The position numbers and the translations under genes are program-made. From assembly GCF_031987975.1 (NCBI RefSeq), contig NZ_DALZYX010000004.1, positions 186,001-250,000 of the forward strand: a stretch of 64,000 nucleotides of DNA, in the 5' to 3' direction. Shown here in pieces: positions 18,639 through 27,048 of the stretch; the first letter of the stretch is position 1, and every line of letters begins with the position of its first letter. Below the pieces are notes generated by a model that was not told the DNA's origin, made no database searches, and worked only from the letters and a program-made list of their open reading frames with translations. The stretch is from Pseudescherichia sp031987975 (GTDB lineage: Bacteria > Pseudomonadota > Gammaproteobacteria > Enterobacterales > Enterobacteriaceae).

Positions 18639-19841
18639 TCAGGCATGCGCCTGTTTGTACACCTTGCTCTGCGGCTGGCGGATGGTGGTGGAGAGCGCCA
18701 GGGAGAGAACCAGCAGGGCAAAAATCACGCAGAAGGTGACGTAGAAGCCGCCGAACAGCGAGGCGATAATCGAGCCGCAGATGCTGCCGATACCAAAGCC
18801 CAGGTAGATTACACCGTAGTTTTTCGCCAGGTTGTTCAGACCGAAGAACTCGCTCACCAGCGACGGGAACACGGTGATTGTGCCGCCGAAGTTAAAGGCG
18901 ACGCAGGCAATCGCCGCGAAGAAGGTCACCGCGTTAAGCGGAGCAAAGAGCAGCGCGGCCATCCCCACCAGCGAAACCACCTGGCCGAGAGTAATCACCC
19001 GGATACGGGCGATCTTGTCAGAGAGGATGCCCAGCACCAGACGACCCGTTAGGTTAGCGATAGCAATCACCGTTACCGCGTTGGCTGCGGTAGCCATATC
19101 CAGATGCACCATGCCCTGGGCGATATCTTTTGCCACGCCAATGACGTACAGACCGCTCATGCAGGCGGTCAGGAACATGGTCGCCAGCATCCAGTACTGC
19201 GGTTTGCGCATCGACTGGGCCAGGGTGAAGTCGTTTTCGACTACGCCGTTGGTCATCGTCACTTTCTGCTGCGGGGCATCTTTCATCAGCGTCGCGCCGA
19301 ACAGGATCATCCCCATCACAATCGCGCCCCAGATCATAAAGGTGCTCTCCAGACCCACGGTCGCCAGCAGATGGCTGTCGATAAACTTAAAGCCGAGGCT
19401 GCCAAGGCCGTAAGAGCCAATGGCGAACGCCGAGATGAGACCCTTACGCTCCGGGAAGTATTTAACGCAGTTGGAGAGGGTTAGCAGGTAGCCCGCACCG
19501 TCAGCCAGGCCGACCAGCACACCTGCGCTCAACCAGAGCATCATCAGGTTGTTTGCATGCGCGGTGAGCATTAAGCCGACGCCAAGCAGGATGCCGGACG
19601 CCATCGTGACGCGTTTAACGCCAAAACGCTCTTGCAGTTTCCCGGCGACCGACGAGGAGATCGCCAGGCCCAGGCTGAGCAGACCAAAGGAGAAGGCGAC
19701 CTGGCTTACCGGCTCATTGAGCTTTTCTGCCAGCGCGCTGTTGAACAGGCTCCATGTGTAAACCGATCCTAAAGCAAACTGAGTGATGATGGTGCCGACC
19801 AGGGTTAGCCAGCGGGTGCGATTTGCGGTTGATGTGTTCAT
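18639..19841 (-). CDS. yhjX: YhjX, major facilitator transporter, pyruvate-responsive
   Basis: MFS transporter of 400 residues with 12 predicted helices, near E. coli YhjX over its length, including the first helix (TIITQFALGSVYTWSLFN) and the inter-domain stretch before SMRKPQYWM. In E. coli it is the main target of the pyruvate-sensing YpdA/YpdB system. The start is ATG 19841 (MNTSTANR) with AGGAA ahead of it; the frame continues upstream but that part does not look coding. The upstream DNA carries paired YpdB boxes. Transported substrate not established. Confidence 0.93.
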   Translation of the reverse strand: MNTSTANRTRWLTLVGTIITQFALGSVYTWSLFNSALAEKLNEPVSQVAFSFGLLSLGLAISSSVAGKLQERFGVKRVTMASGILLGVGLMLTAHANNLMMLWLSAGVLVGLADGAGYLLTLSNCVKYFPERKGLISAFAIGSYGLGSLGFKFIDSHLLATVGLESTFMIWGAIVMGMILFGATLMKDAPQQKVTMTNGVVENDFTLAQSMRKPQYWMLATMFLTACMSGLYVIGVAKDIAQGMVHLDMATAANAVTVIAIANLTGRLVLGILSDKIARIRVITLGQVVSLVGMAALLFAPLNAVTFFAAIACVAFNFGGTITVFPSLVSEFFGLNNLAKNYGVIYLGFGIGSICGSIIASLFGGFYVTFCVIFALLVLSLALSTTIRQPQSKVYKQAHA

Positions 19842-19924
19842 GGCAGTGTTCCTGCATAAGGAAATTAAGAAATTCTCTGCCGTCAACGATAGCGAAGCGC
19901 ATTTCATGCCGGGTGAAAAAAGGC

Positions 19925-19955
19925 ATGAAATGCAGCGAGGAGGGAATGAAATGCC
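19925..19955 (-). promoter_or_regulatory. Direct-repeat YpdB boxes upstream of yhjX
   Basis: On the minus strand GGCATTTCAT (19946-19955), 11 bases, then TGCATTTCAT (19925-19934). The published E. coli YpdB motif is two GGCATTTCAT boxes with an 11-base spacer upstream of yhjX, so spacing and 19 of 20 bases match. The downstream box ends 83 bases before the start codon. Confidence 0.85.
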
Positions 19956-20085
19956 TTGTAGAAGGAATGAATAGCAGCGCTTTTTTTGTCGCTGCGTTTT
20001 TTTACAGGGTAAGTTAGTGCGTACTATCAACGCCAGGCGCGCCAGCTATGTAGTCTAAATGTTACTCAGTTGTTTAAAACAGGCG

Positions 20086-20781
20086 TTAGAATCGCGCGCT
20101 CACGCCCATGCTGTAAAGATAGTTTTGCCCGGTCACGTCGTTCTCCGACTGAGACATAGAAGCGTAGGCCGCAAGGTGCGGATTGAGCAGCATATCCGCG
20201 CCAAAGGTGACGTCCATCCAGTTGCCATACTGGCTGGAGGCAGAGAGGCGATTGAGGCCCGACTGGCTCTTCCACAGGTTCTCGCCAAACTGCTGGTTAT
20301 AGCTAATCTGCGCCCATGAGCGGAGGTCGCCAAAGCGGCTGTCTACCCGCCAGCCTACGGAGCTAACGCTGGCATGCCATAGCGGATCGCTGAACTGCAA
20401 ATTGGCTGGACCGTCACCAAATTCGTTAAACATGGTCGAGGCGGAGCTGTCGTAATGCCAGATGGCCACCGGCCCGGTGGTCATACTGTGGGCCAGTGGA
20501 AAATTCCACCCCATGCTCATCGTACTTGTCGCGTCGAGTGGGTTATCATCGGGCAGGTTAAAGGTTGCGCCAGGCAAGTTTTGCCCCGACCGGATGCGCT
20601 CCTCCAGAATATCGTCATAGCGCGGTTGGTGATCGCTATCCCATGTATAGCGATCGGTCGTATTACTTTGCGGGTCGGTCACGATATATTCCTGCTGCCA
20701 GGCCTGCGCCGTGTGACAAAAAAACACGCAAACAGACGCTAACGCCAGGCGGCGGCCACTGAATTTTTTATTGTTCATCAA
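20086..20781 (-). CDS. yhjY: YhjY, putative outer-membrane autotransporter-type β-barrel protein
   Basis: 231 residues with a signal peptide ending TAQA-WQQEY. The body alternates polar and hydrophobic residues and ends YLYSMGVSARF, an outer-membrane barrel signature with a terminal Phe. Close to E. coli YhjY, which resembles the barrel domain of lipase-type autotransporters but lacks the passenger. Function unknown. Same strand as yhjX but with its own upstream region. Confidence 0.85.
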   Translation of the reverse strand: MMNNKKFSGRRLALASVCVFFCHTAQAWQQEYIVTDPQSNTTDRYTWDSDHQPRYDDILEERIRSGQNLPGATFNLPDDNPLDATSTMSMGWNFPLAHSMTTGPVAIWHYDSSASTMFNEFGDGPANLQFSDPLWHASVSSVGWRVDSRFGDLRSWAQISYNQQFGENLWKSQSGLNRLSASSQYGNWMDVTFGADMLLNPHLAAYASMSQSENDVTGQNYLYSMGVSARF

Positions 20782-20930
20782 TGCGACTCCAGGAGAGAGC
20801 CGAATTCGGCATTATTGTTATCGTTCTTGATGGGCTTAAAACCCTGTATTAAATATTGTCTCTTTACCAGGCACGTCAAGCCAGCGGCAGTGATTTCTTT
20901 TGTGATTCATAGCAACAAAGGGAGATGAAA

Positions 20931-21512
20931 ATGCAACGTTGTGGCTGGGTCAGTCAGGACCCGTTGTATATTGACTATCACGACAGGGAGTGGGGCGTTG
21001 CGCAGACCGACGGCCAGAAGCTGTTTGAGATGATCTGCCTCGAAGGCCAGCAGGCCGGACTGTCATGGATCACGGTGCTGAAAAAACGGGAAAATTACCG
21101 CCGCTGCTTCCACCATTTCGATCCGCAGCGCGTGGCCGCAATGCAGGAGGAGGACGTAGAGCGTCTGATGCTGGACGCAGGCATCATCCGCCACCGGGGA
21201 AAGATCCAGGCCATTATCGGCAACGCCCGCGCTTACCTGGCGATGGCGGAGAACGGCGAGTCCTTTAGCAAGTTTGTCTGGTCCTTTGCCGATAGCCCGC
21301 CGCGGGTCACCCAGGCGGCCACCCTGAGCGAGATCCCCACCTCAACCCTTGAGTCAGATGCCTTGTCGAAGGCGCTGAAGAAGCGCGGCTTTAAGTTTGT
21401 CGGCACCACTATCTGCTACTCGTTTATGCAGGCCTGCGGGCTGGTCAACGATCATATTACCGGCTGTTTCTGCCATCCAGGAGGCGAGGATGATCCACGA
21501 ATGGCATCGTAA
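20931..21512 (+). CDS. tag: Tag, 3-methyladenine-DNA glycosylase I
   Basis: Excises 3-methyladenine from alkylated DNA as the first step of base-excision repair. Zinc-snap ligands are present: Cys4, His17 and the C-terminal CxCHPGG region. Glu38 and the aromatic pocket (LSWITVLKKREN) are conserved. I chose ATG 20931 with GGAG at 20921-20924; the ATG at 20925 is too close to that site. The 3' end overlaps yiaC by 23 bases, so the two are coupled. Confidence 0.95.
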   Translation: MQRCGWVSQDPLYIDYHDREWGVAQTDGQKLFEMICLEGQQAGLSWITVLKKRENYRRCFHHFDPQRVAAMQEEDVERLMLDAGIIRHRGKIQAIIGNARAYLAMAENGESFSKFVWSFADSPPRVTQAATLSEIPTSTLESDALSKALKKRGFKFVGTTICYSFMQACGLVNDHITGCFCHPGGEDDPRMAS

Positions 21513-21930
21513 AGATAGCGCCCCGCTGCTGCGGCTGTGGCTGGAGAGCACCACCTTTGCCCACCCCTTTATCCAGGAGAGCTACTGGCAGGAGAGTATC
21601 GCCATGGTGCGGGATGTCTACCTCGCCAACGCTACTACCTGGGTGTGGGAGGATAAAGAGGCGCTACAGGGGTTTGTCAGCGTGATGGATGCGCGCTTTG
21701 TCGGCGCGCTCTTTGTACGCCCTGCCGCCATCGGCAGAGGGATTGGTCGGGCGCTGCTGGAGCACGTTATGCAGCTCCACCCCCAGCTCAGCCTGGAGGT
21801 GTACCAGAAAAACACCCGGGCGGTGCACTTCTACCATGCCTGCGGGTTCCGCATTGAGGACAGCGCCTGGCAGGATGAAACGCATCACCCGACGTGGATT
21901 ATGAGCTGGCAGGCGGATCAAACGCCGTAA
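21490..21930 (+). CDS. yiaC: YiaC, GNAT-family N-acetyltransferase
   Basis: 146 residues with the acetyl-CoA-binding motif A (VRPAAIGRGIGRALLEHV, residues about 75-92) and the family-specific WESTTFAHPFI-like N-terminal region. E. coli YiaC has been reported as a protein lysine acetyltransferase. The start at 21490 lies inside the end of tag. Its 3' end overlaps the convergent bisC by 32 bases. Confidence 0.9.
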   Translation: MIHEWHRKDSAPLLRLWLESTTFAHPFIQESYWQESIAMVRDVYLANATTWVWEDKEALQGFVSVMDARFVGALFVRPAAIGRGIGRALLEHVMQLHPQLSLEVYQKNTRAVHFYHACGFRIEDSAWQDETHHPTWIMSWQADQTP

Positions 21931-24229
21931 GCGTTAACGCAGGACCGGTGTACTTCTCTACCCATGCCAGGGCGGTATTGCCTGCGCAGCCGTTACCCAG
22001 GCGCGAGGTAGGGAGATCTTTTGTCAGCACGTTGACCGCGCCGTTTTTACAGATGCCCCCCGCCGCCGGGTCGAGATCCGGCCAGCCGCCTTCGTGAATA
22101 CAGATCACCCCAGGACGGATGCCCTCGGTCACTACCGCACCTGCCAGCACCTGCCCACGCCCGTTCCAGACGCGCACCACATCGCCTGCAACAATCCCGC
22201 GCGCCTGCGCATCCTGTGGATGCAGGGTGATAGGCTCACGCCCGGCAACCGCGTATCGCTCGCGCAGATCGCTGTAGCTTAGCTGGCTGTGCAGACGGTG
22301 CGCCGGATGCGCGGAGAGCACCTGCAATTGTCCAGACTCCGCGTTGCCGTGCCACTCCACCGGCGCAAGCCACATCGGGTGCGGCGGGCAGTCGGCGTAG
22401 CCGTACCCGGCAATACGTTTTGAATAGATCTCGATTTTTCCGCTGTCGGTTTTCAGCGGATTGGCCTGCGGATCGCGACGGAAGTCGGCAAAACGGACGA
22501 AGCGCGCGTTCTGCTCGCTCTCCGGCATCTCAATCAGCTGGTTCGCTTCCCAGAACTCAGCAAATGGCGGCAGGGTCACGCCCTGGCTGGCTCCACGCTG
22601 GCCCGCAATCTCGTAGAAGGTTTGCAGCCACTGCAGATCGGTTTTGCCCTCGGTAAAGCGCTCCCGGCCCCCCTCCTCCCAGCGTTCGCTCAGGTCGGCG
22701 AAGATCTCAAGATCGTCCCGGGCTTCGCCCTGCGGAGCAACCACCTGCTTCATCGGCACCAGATGCTGGTTACTGTAGTCGCCGGTCATGGTGAGATCGT
22801 TACGCTCAAAGGAGGTGGTGGCAGGCAGGACGATATCCGCGTGCTTCGCCGCTGCGGTCCAGTAGCACTCGGAGATCACCACCAGCTCCGGCTTCTGCCA
22901 GGCGCGGATCAGTCGATTGGTATCCTGGTGATGGGTAAAGTTCGCGCCGCCCGCCCACCAGATAAAGCGAATGTCTGGGAAGTGCCTGTCCATACCGTTG
23001 TGCTGATACGCACCGCCGGGGTTTTCCAGCGCCTCGACGATACGCGCCACCGGGATCTTATCGACCGCATCGACGCCGCCCTGCACGCCACCCTGCATTG
23101 AGGCTAGCACCGCCGCCCGCCGCGTCGGGTTGCCGCCGTTAGCAAAGTGGTAGGAGAGACCAAAGCCGCCGCCTGGGGTGCCGATCTGCCCCAGCATTGC
23201 CGCCAGGGTTACCAGCATCCAGTGCTTCTGCTCGCCATACTGCTGGCGCTGCATTCCCCAGCCGGACATCAGCATGGTGGTGTTTTCATGGAACAGCTGG
23301 GCCAGCTCACGAATTTTCTCCGCCTCGATGCCGCAGATGGCTGCCGCCCACTCGGCGGTTTTCGCTACGCCGTCGCTCTGGCCGCTCAGGTAGGCAGCAA
23401 ATATTTCATAGCCCTCGGTGCAGCGCGCCAGGAAATCGCTGTCCTGCCAGCCGTTCTCCAACAGGGTATGGGCAATGCCGAGCATCAGCGCCACGTCGGT
23501 GCCCATATGCGGGGCGATCCACTCCATGCTGTCACCGAAGAAATCGACCGTCTCCGATCGCATAGGATCGATGCAGATCAGCCGCTTGCCGCTGCGGCGC
23601 AGCCGATCAAAAAAGGCGATGCCCTGCTCATCCGACGCGTTCCAGGCAATTTTCAGGGTGTTGAGCGGGTTGGCGCTCCACAGCACCACCACTTCGCTGT
23701 GCTCCAGCACCAGCGGCCAGCTGGTCTGCTGTTGATAGACCTCGTTGCCGCCCACTACGTAGGGCATGATCGCCTGGGCCGCGCCGGTGGAGTAATCCCC
23801 CAGATGACCGGTATAGCCGCCTGCAATGCTCATATAACGCTGGAGCAGCGTCGCCGCCTTGTGCAGTACGCCGTTGGATCGCCAGCCGTAGGAGCCGGCA
23901 AAGATAGATGATGGACCGTAGCTGTCGCGAATGCGCTTATGCTGGGCGTGGATCAGATCCAATGCCTCGTCCCAGCTAACGCGGACAAACTCATCCTGGC
24001 CGCGAACGCCCTGCGGGCTATCCGGCGAGGCGAGAAAGCCTTTGCGTACCATGGGAAAACGCACCCGGGTCTTGCTGTGAACCTGGTCGCGCACCGCCGT
24101 CTGGAGCGAGTTCGGGTGGGAGGTCGGCAGCGCGCCGCGTGAGTTCAGAACCTGTACGCCATCGGTTTCAACCAGCATGGGCCCCCAGTGGGCTGCGGTC
24201 AGAACCGTTTTAATCGATGTGTTTGCCAA
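21899..24229 (-). CDS. bisC: BisC, biotin sulfoxide reductase (molybdopterin enzyme)
   Basis: Cytoplasmic oxidoreductase of the DMSO-reductase family that reduces biotin-d-sulfoxide and methionine sulfoxides. It shows the molybdopterin motifs SYGWRSNGVLHKA (Mo-ligand serine), GWGMQRQQYGEQ and LPATTSFERNDLT, and no N-terminal Fe-S cysteine cluster or Tat signal. The frame is open to ATG 24283, but homology with E. coli BisC (777 residues) begins at LANTSIK, so TTG 24229 with GGAG eight bases upstream is the likelier start (776 residues). Overlaps yiaC at the 3' end. Confidence 0.93.
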   Translation of the reverse strand: MANTSIKTVLTAAHWGPMLVETDGVQVLNSRGALPTSHPNSLQTAVRDQVHSKTRVRFPMVRKGFLASPDSPQGVRGQDEFVRVSWDEALDLIHAQHKRIRDSYGPSSIFAGSYGWRSNGVLHKAATLLQRYMSIAGGYTGHLGDYSTGAAQAIMPYVVGGNEVYQQQTSWPLVLEHSEVVVLWSANPLNTLKIAWNASDEQGIAFFDRLRRSGKRLICIDPMRSETVDFFGDSMEWIAPHMGTDVALMLGIAHTLLENGWQDSDFLARCTEGYEIFAAYLSGQSDGVAKTAEWAAAICGIEAEKIRELAQLFHENTTMLMSGWGMQRQQYGEQKHWMLVTLAAMLGQIGTPGGGFGLSYHFANGGNPTRRAAVLASMQGGVQGGVDAVDKIPVARIVEALENPGGAYQHNGMDRHFPDIRFIWWAGGANFTHHQDTNRLIRAWQKPELVVISECYWTAAAKHADIVLPATTSFERNDLTMTGDYSNQHLVPMKQVVAPQGEARDDLEIFADLSERWEEGGRERFTEGKTDLQWLQTFYEIAGQRGASQGVTLPPFAEFWEANQLIEMPESEQNARFVRFADFRRDPQANPLKTDSGKIEIYSKRIAGYGYADCPPHPMWLAPVEWHGNAESGQLQVLSAHPAHRLHSQLSYSDLRERYAVAGREPITLHPQDAQARGIVAGDVVRVWNGRGQVLAGAVVTEGIRPGVICIHEGGWPDLDPAAGGICKNGAVNVLTKDLPTSRLGNGCAGNTALAWVEKYTGPALTLTAFDPPASS

Positions 24230-24397
24230 AGCGCGTGCTCTCCGGTCGTAGATGCAGGTGTGATGGTCCTTTATACAGGCCATTCAATGTTATTTACAAA
24301 ATTCGGATTCTTTCCGGAAATTTTCACCCTATTCAGGCGTCATAATCAACCACCACCTTGCAGTGGCTTAGAACGAAAACGCATTTAAGGATAAACG

Positions 24398-25060
24398 ATG
24401 AAAAAACGCGTCATTATGATTGCCGCCGCGGTATGCGGTGCGCTGGCAATTTCTGGCTGTACGACTAACCCCTACACCGGCGAACGTGAAGCAGGAAAAT
24501 CTGGCATCGGCGCGGGCATTGGCTCGCTGGTCGGCGCAGGCGTAGGCGTCCTCTCCTCCTCGAAGAAAGATCGCGGCAAAGGTGCGCTGATTGGCGCAGC
24601 GGCAGGTGCGGCGCTCGGCGGCGGGGCGGGTTACTACATGGACGTGCAGGAAGCCAAACTGCGCGAGAAAATGCAGGGAACCGGCGTCAGCGTGACGCGA
24701 AACGGCGACAATATTGTGCTTAACATGCCGAACAACGTTACCTTTGACAGCAGCAGCGCCACCCTGAAACCGGCGGGTGCCAACACCCTGACCGGCGTGG
24801 CGATGGTCCTGAAAGAGTATCCGAAAACGGCGGTGAACGTGGTGGGCTACACCGACAGCACCGGCGGCCAGGATCTCAACATGCGCCTGTCACAGCAGCG
24901 CGCCGACTCGGTTGCCAGCTCGCTGATTACCCAGGGCGTGGATGCTGGCCGCATGCGCACCAGCGGCATGGGTCCGGCGAACCCGATCGCCAGCAACAGC
25001 ACCGAAGAGGGCAAGGCGCAGAACCGCCGCGTCGAGATTACGCTTAGCCCAACGGCATAA
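24398..25060 (+). CDS. yiaD: YiaD, OmpA-like outer-membrane lipoprotein
   Basis: 220 residues. The signal peptide ends in the lipobox AISGC (Cys21). A glycine-zipper stretch follows (residues 35-85, GIGAGIGSLVGAG and AAAGAALGGGAG). The C-terminal OmpA peptidoglycan-binding domain carries NVVGYTDSTG and LSQQRADSV motifs. E. coli YiaD has been linked to suppression of a temperature-sensitive bamB/bamE-type defect. Divergent from bisC. Confidence 0.93.
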   Translation: MKKRVIMIAAAVCGALAISGCTTNPYTGEREAGKSGIGAGIGSLVGAGVGVLSSSKKDRGKGALIGAAAGAALGGGAGYYMDVQEAKLREKMQGTGVSVTRNGDNIVLNMPNNVTFDSSSATLKPAGANTLTGVAMVLKEYPKTAVNVVGYTDSTGGQDLNMRLSQQRADSVASSLITQGVDAGRMRTSGMGPANPIASNSTEEGKAQNRRVEITLSPTA

Positions 25061-25080
25061 CGTTTAGATTTCTCTTCCAT

Positions 25081-25107
25081 GCCCGGTAAGCGCAAGCGCT
25101 ACCGGGC
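25081..25107. repeat. REP-like palindrome after yiaD
   Basis: GCCCGGTAAGCGC-A-AGCGCTACCGGGC forms a strong hairpin between yiaD and the next regulator gene. No T run follows, so it is classed as a repeat rather than a terminator. Confidence 0.7.
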
Positions 25108-25170
25108 AAATAACTTGCTTAGGCCGATTTTCTCGCTAAGGTGTTCTCACTAAAGCCATGGAAATCAGCG

Positions 25171-26187
25171 ATGAGCAAATCACCACGCCCCACCATCAGC
25201 GATGTCGCAAAAGCGGCGAAAACCGGTAAAACCAGCGTGTCGCGCTATCTGAACGGCGAGCAAAACTTGCTCTCGGAAGATCTGCGCCTGCGCATAGAGC
25301 ATGCCATTGCCGCCCTCGACTACCGCCCCAGCGTGATGGCGCAGGGTCTCAAGCGTGGCCGTACCCGCCTGATTGGCCTGATCATCGCTGACATTACCAA
25401 CCCCTACTCCGTCAACGTGCTTAGCGGCATTGAGGCCGCCTGCCGGGAGAAGGGCTTTACCCCGCTGGTCTGTAATACCAACAACGAGCTGGACCGGGAG
25501 CAGCACTACCTGGATCTGCTCCGCAGCTATCAGGTGGAGGGGATCGTGGTCAACGCCGTCGGGATGCGGGAGGAGGCGCTGAACCGCCTGCAACAGTCGG
25601 CGCTGCCGATGGTGCTTATCGATCGCAAGATCCCTGATTTCGCCTGCGATGTGGTGGGGCTGGATAACACCCAGGCCGCGACCACCGCCACCGAGCATCT
25701 GATCCAGCAGGGCTTTGAGGCGCTGCTGTTTCTCAGCGAACCGCTCGGCACGGTCAATACCCGCCGCGAACGCCTGAATGCTTTTCGCGCCACCCTTGCC
25801 CGCTACCCCGGCGTGGTGGCCGAGAACGCCGAGACGGTGCTGCACGAGGCGGCGCAGATCGATAACGCCCTGCGACAATTTCACGCTCGCCACCGCGGAA
25901 TGCGTAAAGCGGTGATCTCCGCCAACGGCGCGTTAACCCTTCAGGTGGCCCGCTCGCTTAAACGCATTGGCCTGCACTGGGGCAGCGATATCGGCCTGCT
26001 CGGCTTTGACGAACTGGAGTGGGCCGAACTCGCTGGCGTTGGCATTACTACCCTCAAGCAGCCCACCTGGCAGATTGGCTACGCCGCCGTCGAGCAGGTC
26101 GTGCGCCGTATCGACGGCACTGACGACACCGTCCGCGAGCAGCTCTTCTCCGGCGAGCTGATTGTGCGCGGCTCAACGTCTCTTTGA
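25171..26187 (+). CDS. ptxS: LacI-family regulator, PtxS-like (2-ketogluconate operon repressor)
   Basis: 338 residues. The N-terminal LacI helix-turn-helix is TISDVAKAAKTGKTSVSRYLNG, then a hinge helix ending in LKRGRTRLIG and a periplasmic-binding-like effector domain. The gene precedes kguE-kguK-kguT-kguD in the same order as the Pseudomonas cluster, where PtxS represses in the absence of 2-ketogluconate. The downstream palindrome TGGAACCGGTTCCA differs from the published PtxS operator at two symmetric bases, which supports the assignment. I chose ATG 25171 over the GTG at 25141 because the homology begins there. Confidence 0.82.
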   Translation: MSKSPRPTISDVAKAAKTGKTSVSRYLNGEQNLLSEDLRLRIEHAIAALDYRPSVMAQGLKRGRTRLIGLIIADITNPYSVNVLSGIEAACREKGFTPLVCNTNNELDREQHYLDLLRSYQVEGIVVNAVGMREEALNRLQQSALPMVLIDRKIPDFACDVVGLDNTQAATTATEHLIQQGFEALLFLSEPLGTVNTRRERLNAFRATLARYPGVVAENAETVLHEAAQIDNALRQFHARHRGMRKAVISANGALTLQVARSLKRIGLHWGSDIGLLGFDELEWAELAGVGITTLKQPTWQIGYAAVEQVVRRIDGTDDTVREQLFSGELIVRGSTSL

Positions 26188-26234
26188 TAACCTTCGTGAC
26201 GACGATCATGCTTTAGAGATGGTGCACTTTTCTT

Positions 26235-26248
26235 TGGAACCGGTTCCA
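26235..26248. promoter_or_regulatory. LacI/PtxS-type operator ahead of kguE
   Basis: Perfect 14-bp palindrome TGGAACCGGTTCCA, 38 bases upstream of the kguE ATG. The published Pseudomonas PtxS operator is TGAAACCGGTTTCA. Confidence 0.8.
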
Positions 26249-26286
26249 TCTAGCGTTAAGGCAAGAGTTAACGCTGGAGCTGCCAG

Positions 26287-27048
26287 ATGGAAAGAAAAAT
26301 TATCGTTGTCACCGCCGCCTATGGCCACGACCGCCTGAACCAGTTGGGCGGGCAGGCGGCAGTGCTCCCCTTTATCGCTAACGGCGGTGCGGACGGGGTC
26401 GAGATCCGCCGGGAGCTGTTTAGTCCGCAAGAGCTAAATAGCCTGCCCACGCTGGCCGCCGCCATTGCTGAACACAATCTGCTGGCCTGCTACTCGGCCC
26501 CGGAGCCGCTCTGCCTGCCCGACGGCACACTGAACCCGCTGCTGCCGTCGCTGTTGCAGGAAGCCCACGCTCTTAACGCCCTGTGGCTGAAGGTCTCCCT
26601 CGGTCACTTCCAGCATAAATCGGCCCTTGAACCGCTGCGCGCCATGCTGGCGGGGAGCGGCATGGCGTTAGTGGTAGAGAATGACCAGACCGAGTGCGGC
26701 AAGCTTGCCCCGATGCAGCGCTTCAGCGCCGCCTGCCGGGTACTGAATCTCCCCGTGACGCTGACCTTTGATATGGGTAACTGGCTATGGGTAGACGAAT
26801 CCCCGGAAGAGGCCGCACGCCTGCTGGCCCCTGCCGTAAGCTATATCCACGTCAAGGCCGCCCAGGCCCACCATTTCCACTGGCGTGCCGTGCCGCCGGG
26901 ACATGACGATCCGCGCTGGCAGGCCCTGCTTGACGTGCTGCCCGCCGATGCGCCGCGTGGCATCGAATTTCCCCTTGAAGGGCGCGATCTCACCGCCGTT
27001 ACGCGCCGCTACGTTAACTGGTTACGCGAGGAGTTTCATCATGCATAA
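26287..27048 (+). CDS. kguE: KguE-like sugar-phosphate isomerase/epimerase, TIM-barrel family
   Basis: 253 residues of the xylose-isomerase-like TIM-barrel (AP_endonuc_2) family, with VENDQTECG near residue 135 and FDMGNW near 163 as the expected metal-site segments, then HVKAAQ and GIEFPLEGRD. In Pseudomonas kgu clusters kguE occupies this slot; its reaction is not settled. First gene after the operator. Overlaps kguK by 8 bases. Confidence 0.8.
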   Translation: MERKIIVVTAAYGHDRLNQLGGQAAVLPFIANGGADGVEIRRELFSPQELNSLPTLAAAIAEHNLLACYSAPEPLCLPDGTLNPLLPSLLQEAHALNALWLKVSLGHFQHKSALEPLRAMLAGSGMALVVENDQTECGKLAPMQRFSAACRVLNLPVTLTFDMGNWLWVDESPEEAARLLAPAVSYIHVKAAQAHHFHWRAVPPGHDDPRWQALLDVLPADAPRGIEFPLEGRDLTAVTRRYVNWLREEFHHA

